Shown piece after piece: positions 34,658 through 43,097 of a stretch of DNA of 64,000 bases (its first letter is position 1; the number at the start of each line of letters is the position of its first letter). The position numbers and the translations under genes were made by a program. The stretch spans positions 2,418,001 through 2,482,000 of the forward strand of contig NZ_CP147841.1 of NCBI RefSeq assembly GCF_037335815.1, written 5' to 3'. The stretch comes from Salinirubellus litoreus. Its GTDB lineage: Archaea > Halobacteriota > Halobacteria > Halobacteriales > Haloarculaceae. Below the pieces are notes generated by a model. The model searched no databases. It was not told the DNA's origin and worked only from the letters and a program-made list of their open reading frames with translations.

Positions 34658-35851
34658 CTAGATCCCCTTGCCCATCAGGTGGCTCCGGGCGACGTCGGCG
34701 TCCTTGTTCCCGGTCGCGGTGTTCAGCAGGACCACCGTGTCGTCCGCGTCGAAGTGGCCGTCCTCGGCGAGCTTCCACGCGCCCGCCGCAGCCGCCGCAC
34801 AGGTGACGCCCATCTCCGCGCCCTCGTTCTGCGCGACGGTGACCAGCGAGTCGAGTATCTCCTCGTCGGAGGCCGCGACGGCCCGGCCGCCGGACTCCCG
34901 TATCGCCTCGAGTATCCACGGGCTCGCGCCGGGGTCGGGGATCTCGATCCCGCCGCAGATCGTATCCGGAACCTCCCAGGCCTCGTGGTGGTCGCGCCCC
35001 TCCTCGAACGCCTCGACGATGGGCGCACACCCCTCCGACTGGGCGGCGTGGAACGCCGGCATCTCATCCGTGAGCCCCAGCTCCTCGAACTCGACGGCCG
35101 CCTTGTACATCCCGACGAGACCGACGCCCCCGCCGGTCGGGTAGACGACGTGGTCGGGTACCTCCCAGTCGAGCTGTTCGGGCAGCTCGTAGTACATCGT
35201 CTTCTTCCCCTCGTGGCGGTAGGGGGTAACGAACGTCTGGACCGCGTACCAGTCCTCGTGGTCCTCCATGGCGTCGCCGAGGGCGCTCCCGGCGTCGCCG
35301 ATGCGGCCCTCGACCACGTTCAGGTCCCCGCCGTGGACGTTCACCATCGCCTTGTTGGTGAACCCCGCACGCGTCGGGAGGAAGACGTGCGAGTCGAGGC
35401 CGGCGCGGGCGGCGTAGGCGGCCGCGGACTGGCCGGCGTTACCGGCGGAGGCGAGCGCGACCTCTTCTGCCCCGTGCTCGACGGCGGCGGTGACCGCCGC
35501 GGTCTGCCCGCGGTCCTTGAACGAACCCGTCGGATTCCGCCCCTCGTCCTTGATGTACACCTCGGCGACGCCGAGCTCGTCGGCGAGCTTCGGTGCCGAG
35601 GCGAGCGGGGTCGTCCCCTCGTCCATCGTCACGGCGGTCTCGCGCGAGAACGGGAGCAGCGCGTCGTAGCGCCACATCCCGTCGAACGGGTCGGCCGCCA
35701 GGTCCTCCCGGGTGAGGTCGATCGCGTCGTAGTCGTAGGCCGGGTCGAGTATCCCGCCGCAGTCCGGACAGCGGTGGGTCCCCGTCTCGGCGTCGACCCG
35801 CTCACCGCAGTCCCGGCAGTCCAGTCCGACGAACGCATCAGTCGTCTCCAT
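34658..35851 (-). CDS. thrC: Threonine synthase
   Basis: A 397-residue PLP enzyme that makes threonine from O-phosphohomoserine. The N-terminal zinc-ribbon-like segment has Cys-Arg-Asp-Cys and Cys-Pro-Asp-Cys (about 13-34), seen in archaeal ThrC. The PLP Lys is in Pro-Thr-Gly-Ser-Phe-Lys-Asp-Arg (about 107-114). Ser-Ala-Gly-Asn-Ala-Gly and Thr-Gly-Gly-Gly-Val-Gly loops bind the phosphate and substrate. Cystathionine-like paralogs exist but length and zinc ribbon favour ThrC. Its 3' side faces the repeat-rich gap. Confidence 0.92.
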   Translation of the reverse strand: METTDAFVGLDCRDCGERVDAETGTHRCPDCGGILDPAYDYDAIDLTREDLAADPFDGMWRYDALLPFSRETAVTMDEGTTPLASAPKLADELGVAEVYIKDEGRNPTGSFKDRGQTAAVTAAVEHGAEEVALASAGNAGQSAAAYAARAGLDSHVFLPTRAGFTNKAMVNVHGGDLNVVEGRIGDAGSALGDAMEDHEDWYAVQTFVTPYRHEGKKTMYYELPEQLDWEVPDHVVYPTGGGVGLVGMYKAAVEFEELGLTDEMPAFHAAQSEGCAPIVEAFEEGRDHHEAWEVPDTICGGIEIPDPGASPWILEAIRESGGRAVAASDEEILDSLVTVAQNEGAEMGVTCAAAAAGAWKLAEDGHFDADDTVVLLNTATGNKDADVARSHLMGKGI

Positions 35852-36071
35852 ACTCCGAGGTCCGAGCCCCCCGGATTAAGTACCTGTCCGTCGCCGCCCG
35901 TCGTCCCGGGGGGTAACCGGTTCGCGAGTCCCCGTCGACATCCGAGTCAGGACGCCCCGCGTCGTCCGCACGGGGACAAGTGGTGGCATCCCGTAGCGAT
36001 CACCTGGTGGAGCTTCCGCGCCCGCCCCGCGTCTCGGCACGGTTTTGTGTTCGCCCGCGGTACCGCCGGAC

Positions 36072-37325
36072 ATGACGGACGTAGCGGTCGTCGGAGGAGG
36101 GCTCGCGGGGCTCGTCGCCACGAGCCGCCTCGCCGAGGCCGGGGCGCGCGTACGACTGTTCGAGAAACGTGGGAGGGTTGGCGGTCGCGTCCGGTCGAGC
36201 CACGAGGACGGGTTCACGTTCGACGAGGGGTTCCAGGTACTGTTCACCGCCTACCCGGCCGCGCGCGAGGAGCTCGACCTCGACGCGCTCTCGCTCCGCC
36301 GGTTCGCCCCCGGCGCGACCATCGCCCGCCCGAACCACCGCTCGACGCTCTCTGACCCGCTCCGTGACCCGGGTGCGGCGCTCCACTCGCTGTTCAACCG
36401 GGACGTCACCCTGGGCGACAAGCTCCGCGTTCTCCGCCTCCAGCGCGACCTCGCCCGGCGGACCGAGCGCGAGATATTCGCCGGGGAGGACAGCTCTATC
36501 CGCGAGTTCCTCGACGAGTACGGGTTCAGCGAGCAGTTCGTCGAGAACTTCGTCGCGCCGTTCTACGGCGGCATCACCCTCGACCGGTCGCTGTCGAGTT
36601 CGGCGGCGGTGTTCCGCTACACGTTCAAGATGCTCTCGGAAGGTGCCACCGCCGTTCCAGCCGAGGGGATGGGGACGATCCCCGACCAGCTCGCCGAGCG
36701 GGCGCGGGCCGCGGACGCCAGCGTCGAGACGGGTACTCCCGTGGAGGACCTCGACGGGACCGCCCTCGATCTCGGCGGCGAAACGGCCGAATTCGACGCC
36801 GTCGTCGTCGCGCCGAACCCCCGTGAGGCCGAACGCCTCACCGGCGTCCCGACCCCCGACGAGGCCCGCGCCTGCGTCACGCAGTACGTCTCCGTCGCGG
36901 ACCACGACGCGCTCGACACGGGCAAGCGAATCCTCCTGAACGCCGCCGACGAGCGTCCGAACACCGTCGCGCCGATGTCCGCCGTCGCGCCCGAGTACGC
37001 GCCCCCCGATCGCGAACTCCTCTCGGCGACGTTCCTCGGCGAGCAGGACGCCGACGACGAGGCGCTGTTCGAGGAGGTGCGTGAGGCGCTCGCGTCGTGG
37101 TACCCCGAACACCGGTTCGACGACGCCGAACTCCTCCACACAGACCGCGTCGAGTTCGCGCAGTTCGTCCAGCCACCGGGGTTCCGGGACTCGCTCCCGA
37201 CGGCCCGGGAGCCGGGCGGCGACGTCTACCTCGCCGGGGACTTCACGCGGTGGTCCTCGATTCAGGGGGCGCTCTCGTCGGGCCGGGCGGCGAGCGAGGC
37301 GGTGCTGGCCGACCACGGGCCCTGA
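36072..37325 (+). CDS. FAD-dependent amine oxidase/phytoene desaturase-like protein
   Basis: A 417-residue flavoprotein. The N-terminal dinucleotide motif Val-Val-Gly-Gly-Gly-Leu-Ala-Gly-Leu (about 6-14) is followed by Gly-Arg-Val-Gly-Gly-Arg. The C-terminal FAD-closing motif is Val-Tyr-Leu-Ala-Gly-Asp-Phe-Thr. This layout is that of amine oxidase/protoporphyrinogen oxidase/carotenoid desaturase relatives. The product is unknown; haloarchaea have several such genes for carotenoid or other isoprenoid steps. The start at 36072 lies nine codons inside a longer frame and matches the family N-terminus. Confidence 0.85.
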   Translation: MTDVAVVGGGLAGLVATSRLAEAGARVRLFEKRGRVGGRVRSSHEDGFTFDEGFQVLFTAYPAAREELDLDALSLRRFAPGATIARPNHRSTLSDPLRDPGAALHSLFNRDVTLGDKLRVLRLQRDLARRTEREIFAGEDSSIREFLDEYGFSEQFVENFVAPFYGGITLDRSLSSSAAVFRYTFKMLSEGATAVPAEGMGTIPDQLAERARAADASVETGTPVEDLDGTALDLGGETAEFDAVVVAPNPREAERLTGVPTPDEARACVTQYVSVADHDALDTGKRILLNAADERPNTVAPMSAVAPEYAPPDRELLSATFLGEQDADDEALFEEVREALASWYPEHRFDDAELLHTDRVEFAQFVQPPGFRDSLPTAREPGGDVYLAGDFTRWSSIQGALSSGRAASEAVLADHGP

Positions 37326-37338
37326 GTTCGGGACCGAC

Positions 37339-38037
37339 TCACAGCAGGCTCCGGAACTCCGAGAGCGCCGGGAACGAGAGCGTCTCGTCGGCCGTCTCGT
37401 CGCGCACGAGCGGTCGGAACGCCCCGATCCTCCGGGCGAGCGGCGACATCAGGTCGCCGTCCCGAGCGCCGTTGACGGGGGTCCCGGCGGCGAGCCTCGT
37501 GAACGCCGGGAGCATCAGCACGTCCGCACCGCGGTAGACCTCCTCGCCGTAGAGGTAGCACGGTCGGCGCTGGCCCTCGATCTCTATGGCAGGGTGGTCG
37601 TGGCCGACGATGTAGCGGTCGGCCGCCGACTCCGGTTCCTCGTGACCGTGGGTCACCAGCCAGTCGCCGACGCGGTACTCGGGGTCGACCGGCCCCTTCC
37701 AGAGGTCCCCCAGCATCGTGTCGTGATTTCCGGGAGTCACAACCACCTCCGCCCCGGCCTCGCGGGCCGTCGCCCGCAGTTCGTCGAGCGTCTCCATCAC
37801 CCCCCGCGGGAGCGTCGAGAACGAGTGGAGCAGGTCGCCCGCGATCACCACTTCCTCGGGGTCGAACCGCTCGACGAGGGCGTCGAACCGCCCGGTGACG
37901 TCCTCGTGTTCGCCGAGCCGCATCTCGACGTTCGACGTCGCGTCCTTCCCCAGGTGGACGTCCGCGAGGACGAGGGTCGCGGCCTCGGGCAGGTAGACGG
38001 CGCGGTCGCGGAACTCGATTCCGTCCGGGACGCTCAT
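37339..38037 (-). CDS. Metallophosphoesterase (ICC-like)
   Basis: A 232-residue calcineurin-type phosphoesterase. Motifs: Ala-Asp-Val-His-Leu-Gly (about 24-29), Ala-Gly-Asp-Leu-Leu-His-Ser (about 64-70), Gly-Asn-His-Asp (about 101-104), Thr-His-Gly-His (about 129-132) and Gly-His-Asp-His-Pro-Ala (about 146-151). All metal ligands are present. Similar archaeal genes are often near DNA helicases; the substrate is unknown. Convergent with the flavoprotein gene, 13 bases apart at the stops. Confidence 0.9.
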   Translation of the reverse strand: MSVPDGIEFRDRAVYLPEAATLVLADVHLGKDATSNVEMRLGEHEDVTGRFDALVERFDPEEVVIAGDLLHSFSTLPRGVMETLDELRATAREAGAEVVVTPGNHDTMLGDLWKGPVDPEYRVGDWLVTHGHEEPESAADRYIVGHDHPAIEIEGQRRPCYLYGEEVYRGADVLMLPAFTRLAAGTPVNGARDGDLMSPLARRIGAFRPLVRDETADETLSFPALSEFRSLL

Positions 38038-38134
38038 TCGCGTTCCCGTACGCCGGGTCGGCTCAAAGCCGTGGCGTCTCTCGCCCGTTACCACCGTGTC
38101 GGGTTTTAAGCCGACGTGCGCCGTCGCCGGACCC

Positions 38135-38908
38135 ATGGTCGAGGTCCTCGACAGCAAGCGATCGGCGACGAAGTTCAGGGTGCTCGTCGAGATCGCCGAT
38201 CGCCAGCCCGCCGTCAACCAGGGGGAGATCGCCTCGGCGGTGGGGGTGACCTCCCAGGCGGTCAGCGAGTACATCCGTGAACTCGTCGAGGACGGCTTCG
38301 TCGAAAAGGAGGCCCGCTCGCGCTACCGGGTCACGAAGGAGGGGGTCGACTGGCTGTTCCGACAGGCCGCCGACGTCCGCCGGTTCGCCGAGCACGTCAC
38401 CGAGGACGTCCTCGGGTCGATGCAGGAGGACGCCGCGATCGCGACGGATCGCGTCTCCGAGGGCGAGGCGGTCAGCCTCTCCGTTCGCGAGGGGCTCCTC
38501 CACGCCACGCCCGGCGAGGAGGGTCCGGCGACGGGTATCGCAACCACCGCCGCCGAACCACAGGGAGTGGTCGGCGTCACCGGCTTCGAGGGCGTCATCG
38601 ACCTCGAACCGGGCGGCGTGATCGTCTTCCAGGTCCCACCGGTCCGGACGGGGACCCCGGGACGGAGCGAGTCGCTCGCGGCCGCCTGCGCCGACGCGGA
38701 CCTCGTCGTCGCCGCCGGCGTCGAGGCCGTCGTCGCCTGTCGTGTCTCCGGCGTCGAGACCGACGTGCGGTTCGCCGCCGGCGAGGTGGCCGCCGACGCC
38801 GCCTCCCGCGGACTCGACGTGGTGGTCGTCGTCACGACCGATTCGGCGGGCCGCGTGACCGACGCGCTCCGGGACGCCGGGCTCGCCTACGAGGTCGACG
38901 ACCTGTAG
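38135..38908 (+). CDS. Winged-helix transcriptional regulator with C-terminal sensor-like domain (DUF7839-like)
   Basis: A 257-residue protein. The N-terminal 75 residues are a MarR-like wHTH: Gln-Gly-Glu-Ile-Ala-Ser-Ala-Val-Gly-Val-Thr-Ser-Gln-Ala-Val-Ser-Glu-Tyr. The remainder is an alpha/beta domain (Ala-Val-Val-Ala-Cys-Arg-Val-Ser) that could bind a ligand. The family is known to me from haloarchaea as DUF7839; target genes are unknown. Start 38135 is used; a longer frame from 38096 adds 13 non-conserved residues. It is divergent from the phosphoesterase gene. Confidence 0.8.
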   Translation: MVEVLDSKRSATKFRVLVEIADRQPAVNQGEIASAVGVTSQAVSEYIRELVEDGFVEKEARSRYRVTKEGVDWLFRQAADVRRFAEHVTEDVLGSMQEDAAIATDRVSEGEAVSLSVREGLLHATPGEEGPATGIATTAAEPQGVVGVTGFEGVIDLEPGGVIVFQVPPVRTGTPGRSESLAAACADADLVVAAGVEAVVACRVSGVETDVRFAAGEVAADAASRGLDVVVVVTTDSAGRVTDALRDAGLAYEVDDL

Positions 38909-38991
38909 CTGGCGGTGTCTGGACGCTCGCTCTCACTCCCGTTTCGCCGTCGCTCGTCAGCAGGTCTGGGGAATAGCCGGGAGTACCTGGC

Positions 38992-39213
38992 CTACGCCCC
39001 GGCGTCCGCCCGGTCGACCTCGCGGGCCTGCACCACCGCCTCGTAGTACGTCGCCGCGTCGGCTTCGACGATGAACCGGGCGAGTTCGGAGAGCTCCCGC
39101 CGCTGGGCGAGCGCCCCGACCTCGAACCGGTTGACGGGGTCGTCGACCTCGCCGGTGGCGATTGCCTCTCTCAGCTGCGAGACGACGGCGTCGGTGATGG
39201 GTTCTCGGGCCAT
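38992..39213 (-). CDS. Small helical protein of unknown function
   Basis: A 73-residue, helical, acidic protein that begins Met-Ala-Arg-Glu-Pro-Ile-Thr-Asp-Ala-Val-Val. No Cys or motif of known activity. It sits 29 bases downstream of the J-domain gene on the same strand, so probably in its transcript. An upstream AT-rich patch (about 39227-39238, TATTATGT) could instead give its own promoter. Confidence 0.6.
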   Translation of the reverse strand: MAREPITDAVVSQLREAIATGEVDDPVNRFEVGALAQRRELSELARFIVEADAATYYEAVVQAREVDRADAGA

Positions 39214-39242
39214 GATGCGGTCTGGTATCGTATTATGTCGGA

Positions 39243-39860
39243 TCAGGAGGCGTGTTTCCTCGCGGTCGTGTACGCCTCCCGGACCCGGCGGAACTCGTCC
39301 TGGCTCCCGCCGTGGTCCGGGTGGACGTCCTTGACCTTCGCTCGGTAGGCCGAGCGTATCTGCGCTTCGGTCGCCGTCCGTGGCACCCCCAGGACGGCGA
39401 ACGCCCCGTCGACGGGATCCGTCCCGCCGGTGCTCGCCGCCCCGCCGACGTCGTCGTACCTCGCCTCGGGCGTCTCGAACGGCAGCCGCGATCCGAGGTG
39501 GACGCCCGGCAGTTCGTGCTCGACCAGCACCGCGTAGGTGGGCGAGCGCTCGATGAGGTAGTACGCGCGGGCGTCGAACGTGATGGCGACGTCGCGTTCC
39601 GGGAGGTAGAACTCCACCGTCTCCCCGTCGATCGGGTGGTTCTCGGCGTACTGCTCGCCGATGGCGTCGAGATACTGGCGTATCTCGACCACCCGGCGGG
39701 CGTCGCCGCTCCACTTCTCCGATCCGGTCCGTTCGGAGGGGAACAGCCGGTCGCCGACGTAGAACAGGCAGGCGGCACAGAGGCTCACGAGGAGCCCGGA
39801 ACCCAGGCCGAGGACGAGCCAGCGCGGCAGTCCGAACAGCACCTCCTCAACCACACCCAC
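39243..39860 (-). CDS. Membrane-anchored J-domain protein
   Basis: A 205-residue protein with an N-terminal transmembrane helix (about 14-36), a middle alpha/beta region, and a C-terminal J domain (about 148-205). The J domain has the Hsp70-stimulating His-Pro-Asp motif in Val-His-Pro-Asp-His-Gly-Gly. It probably tethers or activates DnaK near the membrane. No Cys-rich zinc domain, so it is not a full DnaJ. An inverted repeat lies just upstream (39929-40029). Confidence 0.87.
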   Translation of the reverse strand: MGVVEEVLFGLPRWLVLGLGSGLLVSLCAACLFYVGDRLFPSERTGSEKWSGDARRVVEIRQYLDAIGEQYAENHPIDGETVEFYLPERDVAITFDARAYYLIERSPTYAVLVEHELPGVHLGSRLPFETPEARYDDVGGAASTGGTDPVDGAFAVLGVPRTATEAQIRSAYRAKVKDVHPDHGGSQDEFRRVREAYTTARKHAS

Positions 39861-39928
39861 GGTAGGAGGGGAACGAACAAGAATCCGTCGGGAACGGCCA
39901 TCCCGTCGGGTACTCCCCGGGCGAACTC

Positions 39929-40029
39929 ATAGGGGTTATCGTAGTTACTCATACTTTCTCGTCCGGGGACCACGCCGCTCGACCCGTGTCTCTGGGTCGA
40001 ATCCTCCGGCCGGCTACGATAACCCCTAT
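39929..40029. repeat. 16-bp perfect inverted repeat between the J-domain and PAC2 genes
   Basis: ATAGGGGTTATCGTAG (39929-39944) and CTACGATAACCCCTAT (40014-40029) are perfect reverse complements with a 69-base spacer. The right arm begins directly at the PAC2 stop codon on the minus strand. In minus-strand RNA the arms could close a large stem-loop in the gap between the two genes. Confidence 0.6.
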
Positions 40030-40778
40030 CAGCCGATGTACCGCAGGTCCTCGTCGCTGGGCGTCGGCCCCTGCTCCATCTCCTGGATCTTCTTGACGAC
40101 CTCCTCCATCTCCTCGGCGCGCTCCTCGAGGGTCGCGTAGTCGACGTCGAAGTCCAGTAACTCCTGGAGGACTTCGAGCACCGCCCGGGCGGACCGTGGA
40201 TCGACGAGGTAGCCCGAGGTCTCGCCCATCAGACATCCCACGGGGAGCCCGCGGCGCTCGCCGAGGCCGAGCAGAAGCCCGGAGACGCCGACGATACCGC
40301 CGGCGGGTTCGTCCTCGCGAAACTCGACGTCACACGCCTCGAGTTCCTCGACCAGGTCGTCCGTCGTGGCCGCCCCGAGCACCGCGTACTCCTCGATGAG
40401 CTCGCCGGTCGGGACGCCCCCGAGCGCGAACGCCCGTTCGACGCCGAACTCCCCGGCGACGTCGAGCACGCGGTCGGTCAGCCGGTAGTGGCCGACGCCG
40501 TCGCCGGCCTGGTGGTCGCCCGAGAGCACGAGCACGTCCCGGCCGTCGACCTCGACGGCGTAGAACTCGACGCAGGCCAGCGTCGTCCGGCCGTCCTCGA
40601 CGGTCACCTGCGGCGGGAAGTGCTCGGAGTACAGCCGTCGAACCAGTTCGCCGTCGAACTCCTCGAGCAGGTGCTCGACCGCGAGCTTCCCCACGTGCCC
40701 CACGCCCGGGAGCCCCTCGATGAGCACCGGGTCCTCGAGGTCGGGGTCGGCGTGGACCTCGATGTCGAACTCGTCCAT
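40029..40778 (-). CDS. Proteasome assembly chaperone (PAC2) family protein
   Basis: A 249-residue PAC2-family protein. It contains Pro-Val-Leu-Ile-Glu-Gly-Leu-Pro-Gly-Val-Gly near residues 17-27 and Leu-Val-Leu-Ser-Gly-Asp-His-Gln, with a helical C-terminus. Archaeal members are related to eukaryotic proteasome assembly chaperones; a proteasome role is plausible in an organism with PAN. It is the last gene of the L44e-S27e-eIF2alpha-Nop10 cluster, an arrangement common in archaea. Confidence 0.88.
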   Translation of the reverse strand: MDEFDIEVHADPDLEDPVLIEGLPGVGHVGKLAVEHLLEEFDGELVRRLYSEHFPPQVTVEDGRTTLACVEFYAVEVDGRDVLVLSGDHQAGDGVGHYRLTDRVLDVAGEFGVERAFALGGVPTGELIEEYAVLGAATTDDLVEELEACDVEFREDEPAGGIVGVSGLLLGLGERRGLPVGCLMGETSGYLVDPRSARAVLEVLQELLDFDVDYATLEERAEEMEEVVKKIQEMEQGPTPSDEDLRYIG

Positions 40779-40881
40779 ACCTCCTCATGGGTAGCCCGCA
40801 TCATAAGTGCGGTTCGATGCGCGGCTCACCCTACGGAGCGGACCGACAGCGGGGGCGCTCAGTGGTCGTGGCCGTGGCCGA

Positions 40882-41064
40882 CTACTCTCGCCGTCGTCGC
40901 TTCGCCCGCCGCCGGTACTCGCCGTAGGGGTCCTCCGGATTGAACCGTGCGGGGGCGCTGTTGACCGCCTCGGCACCGCACGCCGGACAGGTCTCGGCGA
41001 GCGTGTAGACCGGCCGGTCGTGCTCGGTCCGCCAGTCGGCACACACCCTGATGTCCGACTTCAC
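40882..41064 (-). CDS. nop10: H/ACA ribonucleoprotein protein Nop10
   Basis: A 60-residue Nop10, part of the box H/ACA guide RNA pseudouridylation complex with Cbf5, L7Ae and Gar1. Cys residues near 8, 26 and 29 (Cys-Pro-Ala-Cys) fit the partial zinc ribbon, and the end Asp-Pro-Tyr-Gly-Glu-Tyr-Arg-Arg-Arg is typical. It starts 9 nt after the eIF2alpha stop. Confidence 0.93.
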   Translation of the reverse strand: MKSDIRVCADWRTEHDRPVYTLAETCPACGAEAVNSAPARFNPEDPYGEYRRRAKRRRRE

Positions 41065-41073
41065 GCGACGACG

Positions 41074-41874
41074 CTACTCCTCGTCGCTGCGCCGCTCGCG
41101 GTGGTACTCGGCGGTGCCGCCCGCGGTCCGGATCGACTCGCCGGCCCGTTCCGCGCTCGCCTCGAGCTCGTGTTCGGCCGTCTTGTAGTTCGGGGCCTTC
41201 ACGCGGATGCGGTACTCGGGTGCGCCGACGTACTCGACGTCGAGTTCGACCTCCTCGGGCACCTCACCGTTGCCCTCGGCGGCCCTGAGCGCCGCTCGGA
41301 CGTCCTCGACCCCGCTCGGTCCCGGCGCACGGAGGTCCATGTACCCCGTGACCCGGACGTAGGGGACCGAGACGTTCTCACGGGCGGTCTCGACGATGGC
41401 CGTGACCTCCTCCTCGGAGAGATCGGTGTCGGTGAGCGCGTCGGGGCCGTGGATGGCCGCCTGCTCGAACCCCTCGTACATCGTGCCGAACTCCGCGAGC
41501 AGCTCGTTGGCGACCGCCGCGTACTGCTCGTCCGACATGTCCTCGCCGAACGCGAGCTCCATCCACTTGTCGGCCCGCTGTTCGGCCTTCCACTCCTGGA
41601 CCTTGTCCGAGCGCTGGTGGTCGTTGACGTCCTTGATCGAGAGGTCGATCTGCTCGGAGCCCTGGTTGACCTCGAGCACCTTGCAGACGACCATCTGGTC
41701 GACGTTGACGTGATCGCGGATGTTCTTGATCCACCCGCTGGCGACCTCGCTGACGTGGACCAGCCCGCGCTTGTCCTGGTACTCCTCAAGGTCGACGAAG
41801 ACGCCGAAGTCCTCGATCTCGTCGACCCGACCGATGACGAGTTCGCCCGGCTCGGGGAAGCCACTGAATTTCAT
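41074..41874 (-). CDS. eif2a: Translation initiation factor aIF2 subunit alpha
   Basis: A 266-residue aIF2 alpha subunit. The N-terminal S1 RNA-binding domain starts at Pro-Glu-Pro-Gly-Glu-Leu-Val-Ile-Gly-Arg-Val (about 7-17), with Phe-Gly-Val-Phe-Val and the phosphorylation-loop region Gly-Leu-Val-His-Val-Ser-Glu. A helical middle and an alpha/beta C-terminal domain follow. It delivers initiator tRNA with the gamma and beta subunits. Own TATA box; Nop10 follows after 9 nt. Confidence 0.96.
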   Translation of the reverse strand: MKFSGFPEPGELVIGRVDEIEDFGVFVDLEEYQDKRGLVHVSEVASGWIKNIRDHVNVDQMVVCKVLEVNQGSEQIDLSIKDVNDHQRSDKVQEWKAEQRADKWMELAFGEDMSDEQYAAVANELLAEFGTMYEGFEQAAIHGPDALTDTDLSEEEVTAIVETARENVSVPYVRVTGYMDLRAPGPSGVEDVRAALRAAEGNGEVPEEVELDVEYVGAPEYRIRVKAPNYKTAEHELEASAERAGESIRTAGGTAEYHRERRSDEE

Positions 41875-41898
41875 GTGTGGCTCTATCCGCGCGGCGGG

Positions 41899-41906
41899 CT
41901 TAAAAG
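41899..41906 (-). promoter_or_regulatory. TATA-like box of the eIF2alpha gene
   Basis: On the minus strand CTTTTAAG, 25-32 bases upstream of the ATG at 41874. The 200-base gap to S27e therefore probably holds an internal promoter. Confidence 0.5.
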
Positions 41907-42074
41907 CGTCTCCACACGACCGCGGCGCTCGACGCGGGAGAGCGGATCCGGAACACGGAGAAGCGGAACCCGAACCGGCCGCCGTTCGTACGGGCGGTCG
42001 TCGTCTTCCACCGGTCTTCGCCGAGCTCGGGGCGGGCAACCGACCGGTAGGGTAGATCGTTACGACCGTCCGTC

Positions 42075-42248
42075 TCAGCGCGCTTCGACGACTTCGAGGA
42101 GTTCGCCCTCGACGTCGGCCTCGCCGCCCGTCGGCCGGGCGAGGACGTGCCCGCAGACCGCACACGCGACCTCGGTCGAGGCCTTCCCGAACAGCGTCTG
42201 CTCGTTCTCGCAGTCCGGACACCGGACGAGATAGAAGCTCCCGGCCAT
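42075..42248 (-). CDS. rps27e: Ribosomal protein eS27 (S27e)
   Basis: A 57-residue S27e with the four-Cys zinc ribbon: Cys-Pro-Asp-Cys (10-13) and Cys-Ala-Val-Cys (29-32). The first base of its ATG is shared with the TAA stop of L44e (TAATG), so the two are coupled. Small-subunit protein; typical archaeal length. Confidence 0.95.
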   Translation of the reverse strand: MAGSFYLVRCPDCENEQTLFGKASTEVACAVCGHVLARPTGGEADVEGELLEVVEAR

Positions 42249-42529
42249 TATTCCTGGAACTCCAGCCGGCCGGCGCGCCATCCCTCGCGGAGGTGGGCCT
42301 TCCCACAGTCCGAACACCGGTACTTCAGGTTCGTCTTCTTCGTCGGCTTGTCCCCGCCGGGCACCTTCGAGAACCGGCCCGCGTTCCCGATGACGGCCGT
42401 GTTCCGTCGGGTGCGGCGCGCGTCCCACTTGGTCCCCGAGGAGCGGCCCCGGCGGACCTTCTCGACCTCCACCTCGCGGTGGCCGTCACAGTGGGGACAG
42501 TACGTGTTGAAACGGCGTGGCATCTCCAT
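42248..42529 (-). CDS. rpl44e: Ribosomal protein eL42 (L44e)
   Basis: A 93-residue L44e. Zinc-binding Cys-Pro-His-Cys (11-14) and Cys-Ser-Asp-Cys (about 72-75) and the invariant core Gly-Asn-Ala-Gly-Arg-Phe-Ser-Lys-Val-Pro-Gly-Gly-Asp-Lys-Pro-Thr-Lys are present. It starts the archaeal cluster L44e-S27e-eIF2alpha-Nop10-PAC2. A TTTTAAC box lies 25-31 bases upstream (42554-42560). Confidence 0.97.
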   Translation of the reverse strand: MEMPRRFNTYCPHCDGHREVEVEKVRRGRSSGTKWDARRTRRNTAVIGNAGRFSKVPGGDKPTKKTNLKYRCSDCGKAHLREGWRAGRLEFQE

Positions 42530-42553
42530 GGTAGCGGGAGTAGCGCGCGCCGG

Positions 42554-42560
42554 GTTAAAA
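42554..42560 (-). promoter_or_regulatory. TATA-like box of the L44e operon
   Basis: On the minus strand TTTTAAC, 25-31 bases before the L44e ATG. Confidence 0.5.
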
Positions 42561-42717
42561 CGGGTTTGGTTTCGGGGTCCCCGTTCTCCGGGTCCTGGTC
42601 CGTGGCCCGTCCTCCCGTCGGTGGTTTCCGCCGGGACTACGCGTCACGGGTGCAACCGACGAGAGGGGACTGCAACGACGCCGGCCGACCGGGCCCAGGT
42701 CGGCCCCCTTCGAAGCG

Positions 42718-42723
42718 TTTAAT
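42718..42723 (+). promoter_or_regulatory. TATA-like box of the HAH_0734-like gene
   Basis: TTTAAT, 24-29 bases before the ATG at 42747; leaderless arrangement. Confidence 0.5.
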
Positions 42724-42746
42724 CGGTCGCCCTCGTACTCGCGGGT

Positions 42747-43013
42747 ATGAAGAACCTCATCATCCACGGGGATCCGGGTATCCGCAAGGACGGCGTCATC
42801 GAGTACGATGGGGAGGAGCTCGTCCTGTTCAGCGTCGCGCGGCAGGGCGACTGGCACGGCCCCGACCGCGTCCAGCTCTGGTGTACGGTCGGCGCGGAAG
42901 CGGAGCGAGAGGACTTCGACCGGCGCAACTACATCCCGATGCACCTGGAGACCGAGAACGTCGACGCCGAGGCGATCACGGTCGTGAAGGCGAAGGGCGA
43001 CATGGCGGTCTGA
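42747..43013 (+). CDS. Conserved haloarchaeal protein (HAH_0734 family)
   Basis: An 88-residue protein beginning Met-Lys-Asn-Leu-Ile-Ile-His-Gly-Asp-Pro-Gly-Ile-Arg-Lys-Asp, with Gln-Leu-Trp-Cys-Thr-Val-Gly in the middle. It matches a small family named after an Haloarcula gene. Function unknown; it looks like a compact beta domain. It is divergent from the L44e operon. Confidence 0.85.
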   Translation: MKNLIIHGDPGIRKDGVIEYDGEELVLFSVARQGDWHGPDRVQLWCTVGAEAEREDFDRRNYIPMHLETENVDAEAITVVKAKGDMAV

Positions 43014-43097
43014 GTTCCTCCGGTCTCGTCGGGGGTCCCGGCCGTGGAGGCGAGCGCACGCTCGTTCGGATGGGCGATCCGGCCGTCCCCGCCCGAC

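Noticed and set aside
39785..39952. Short minus-strand frame starting Met-Ser-Asn-Tyr-Asp-Asn at 39952
   Set aside because: It runs into the J-domain gene in another frame, and its start lies in the inverted repeat; no similarity or promoter.
39945..40013. tRNA-like GGGTCGAATCC in the spacer of the inverted repeat
   Set aside because: No acceptor or anticodon stem can be drawn around it.
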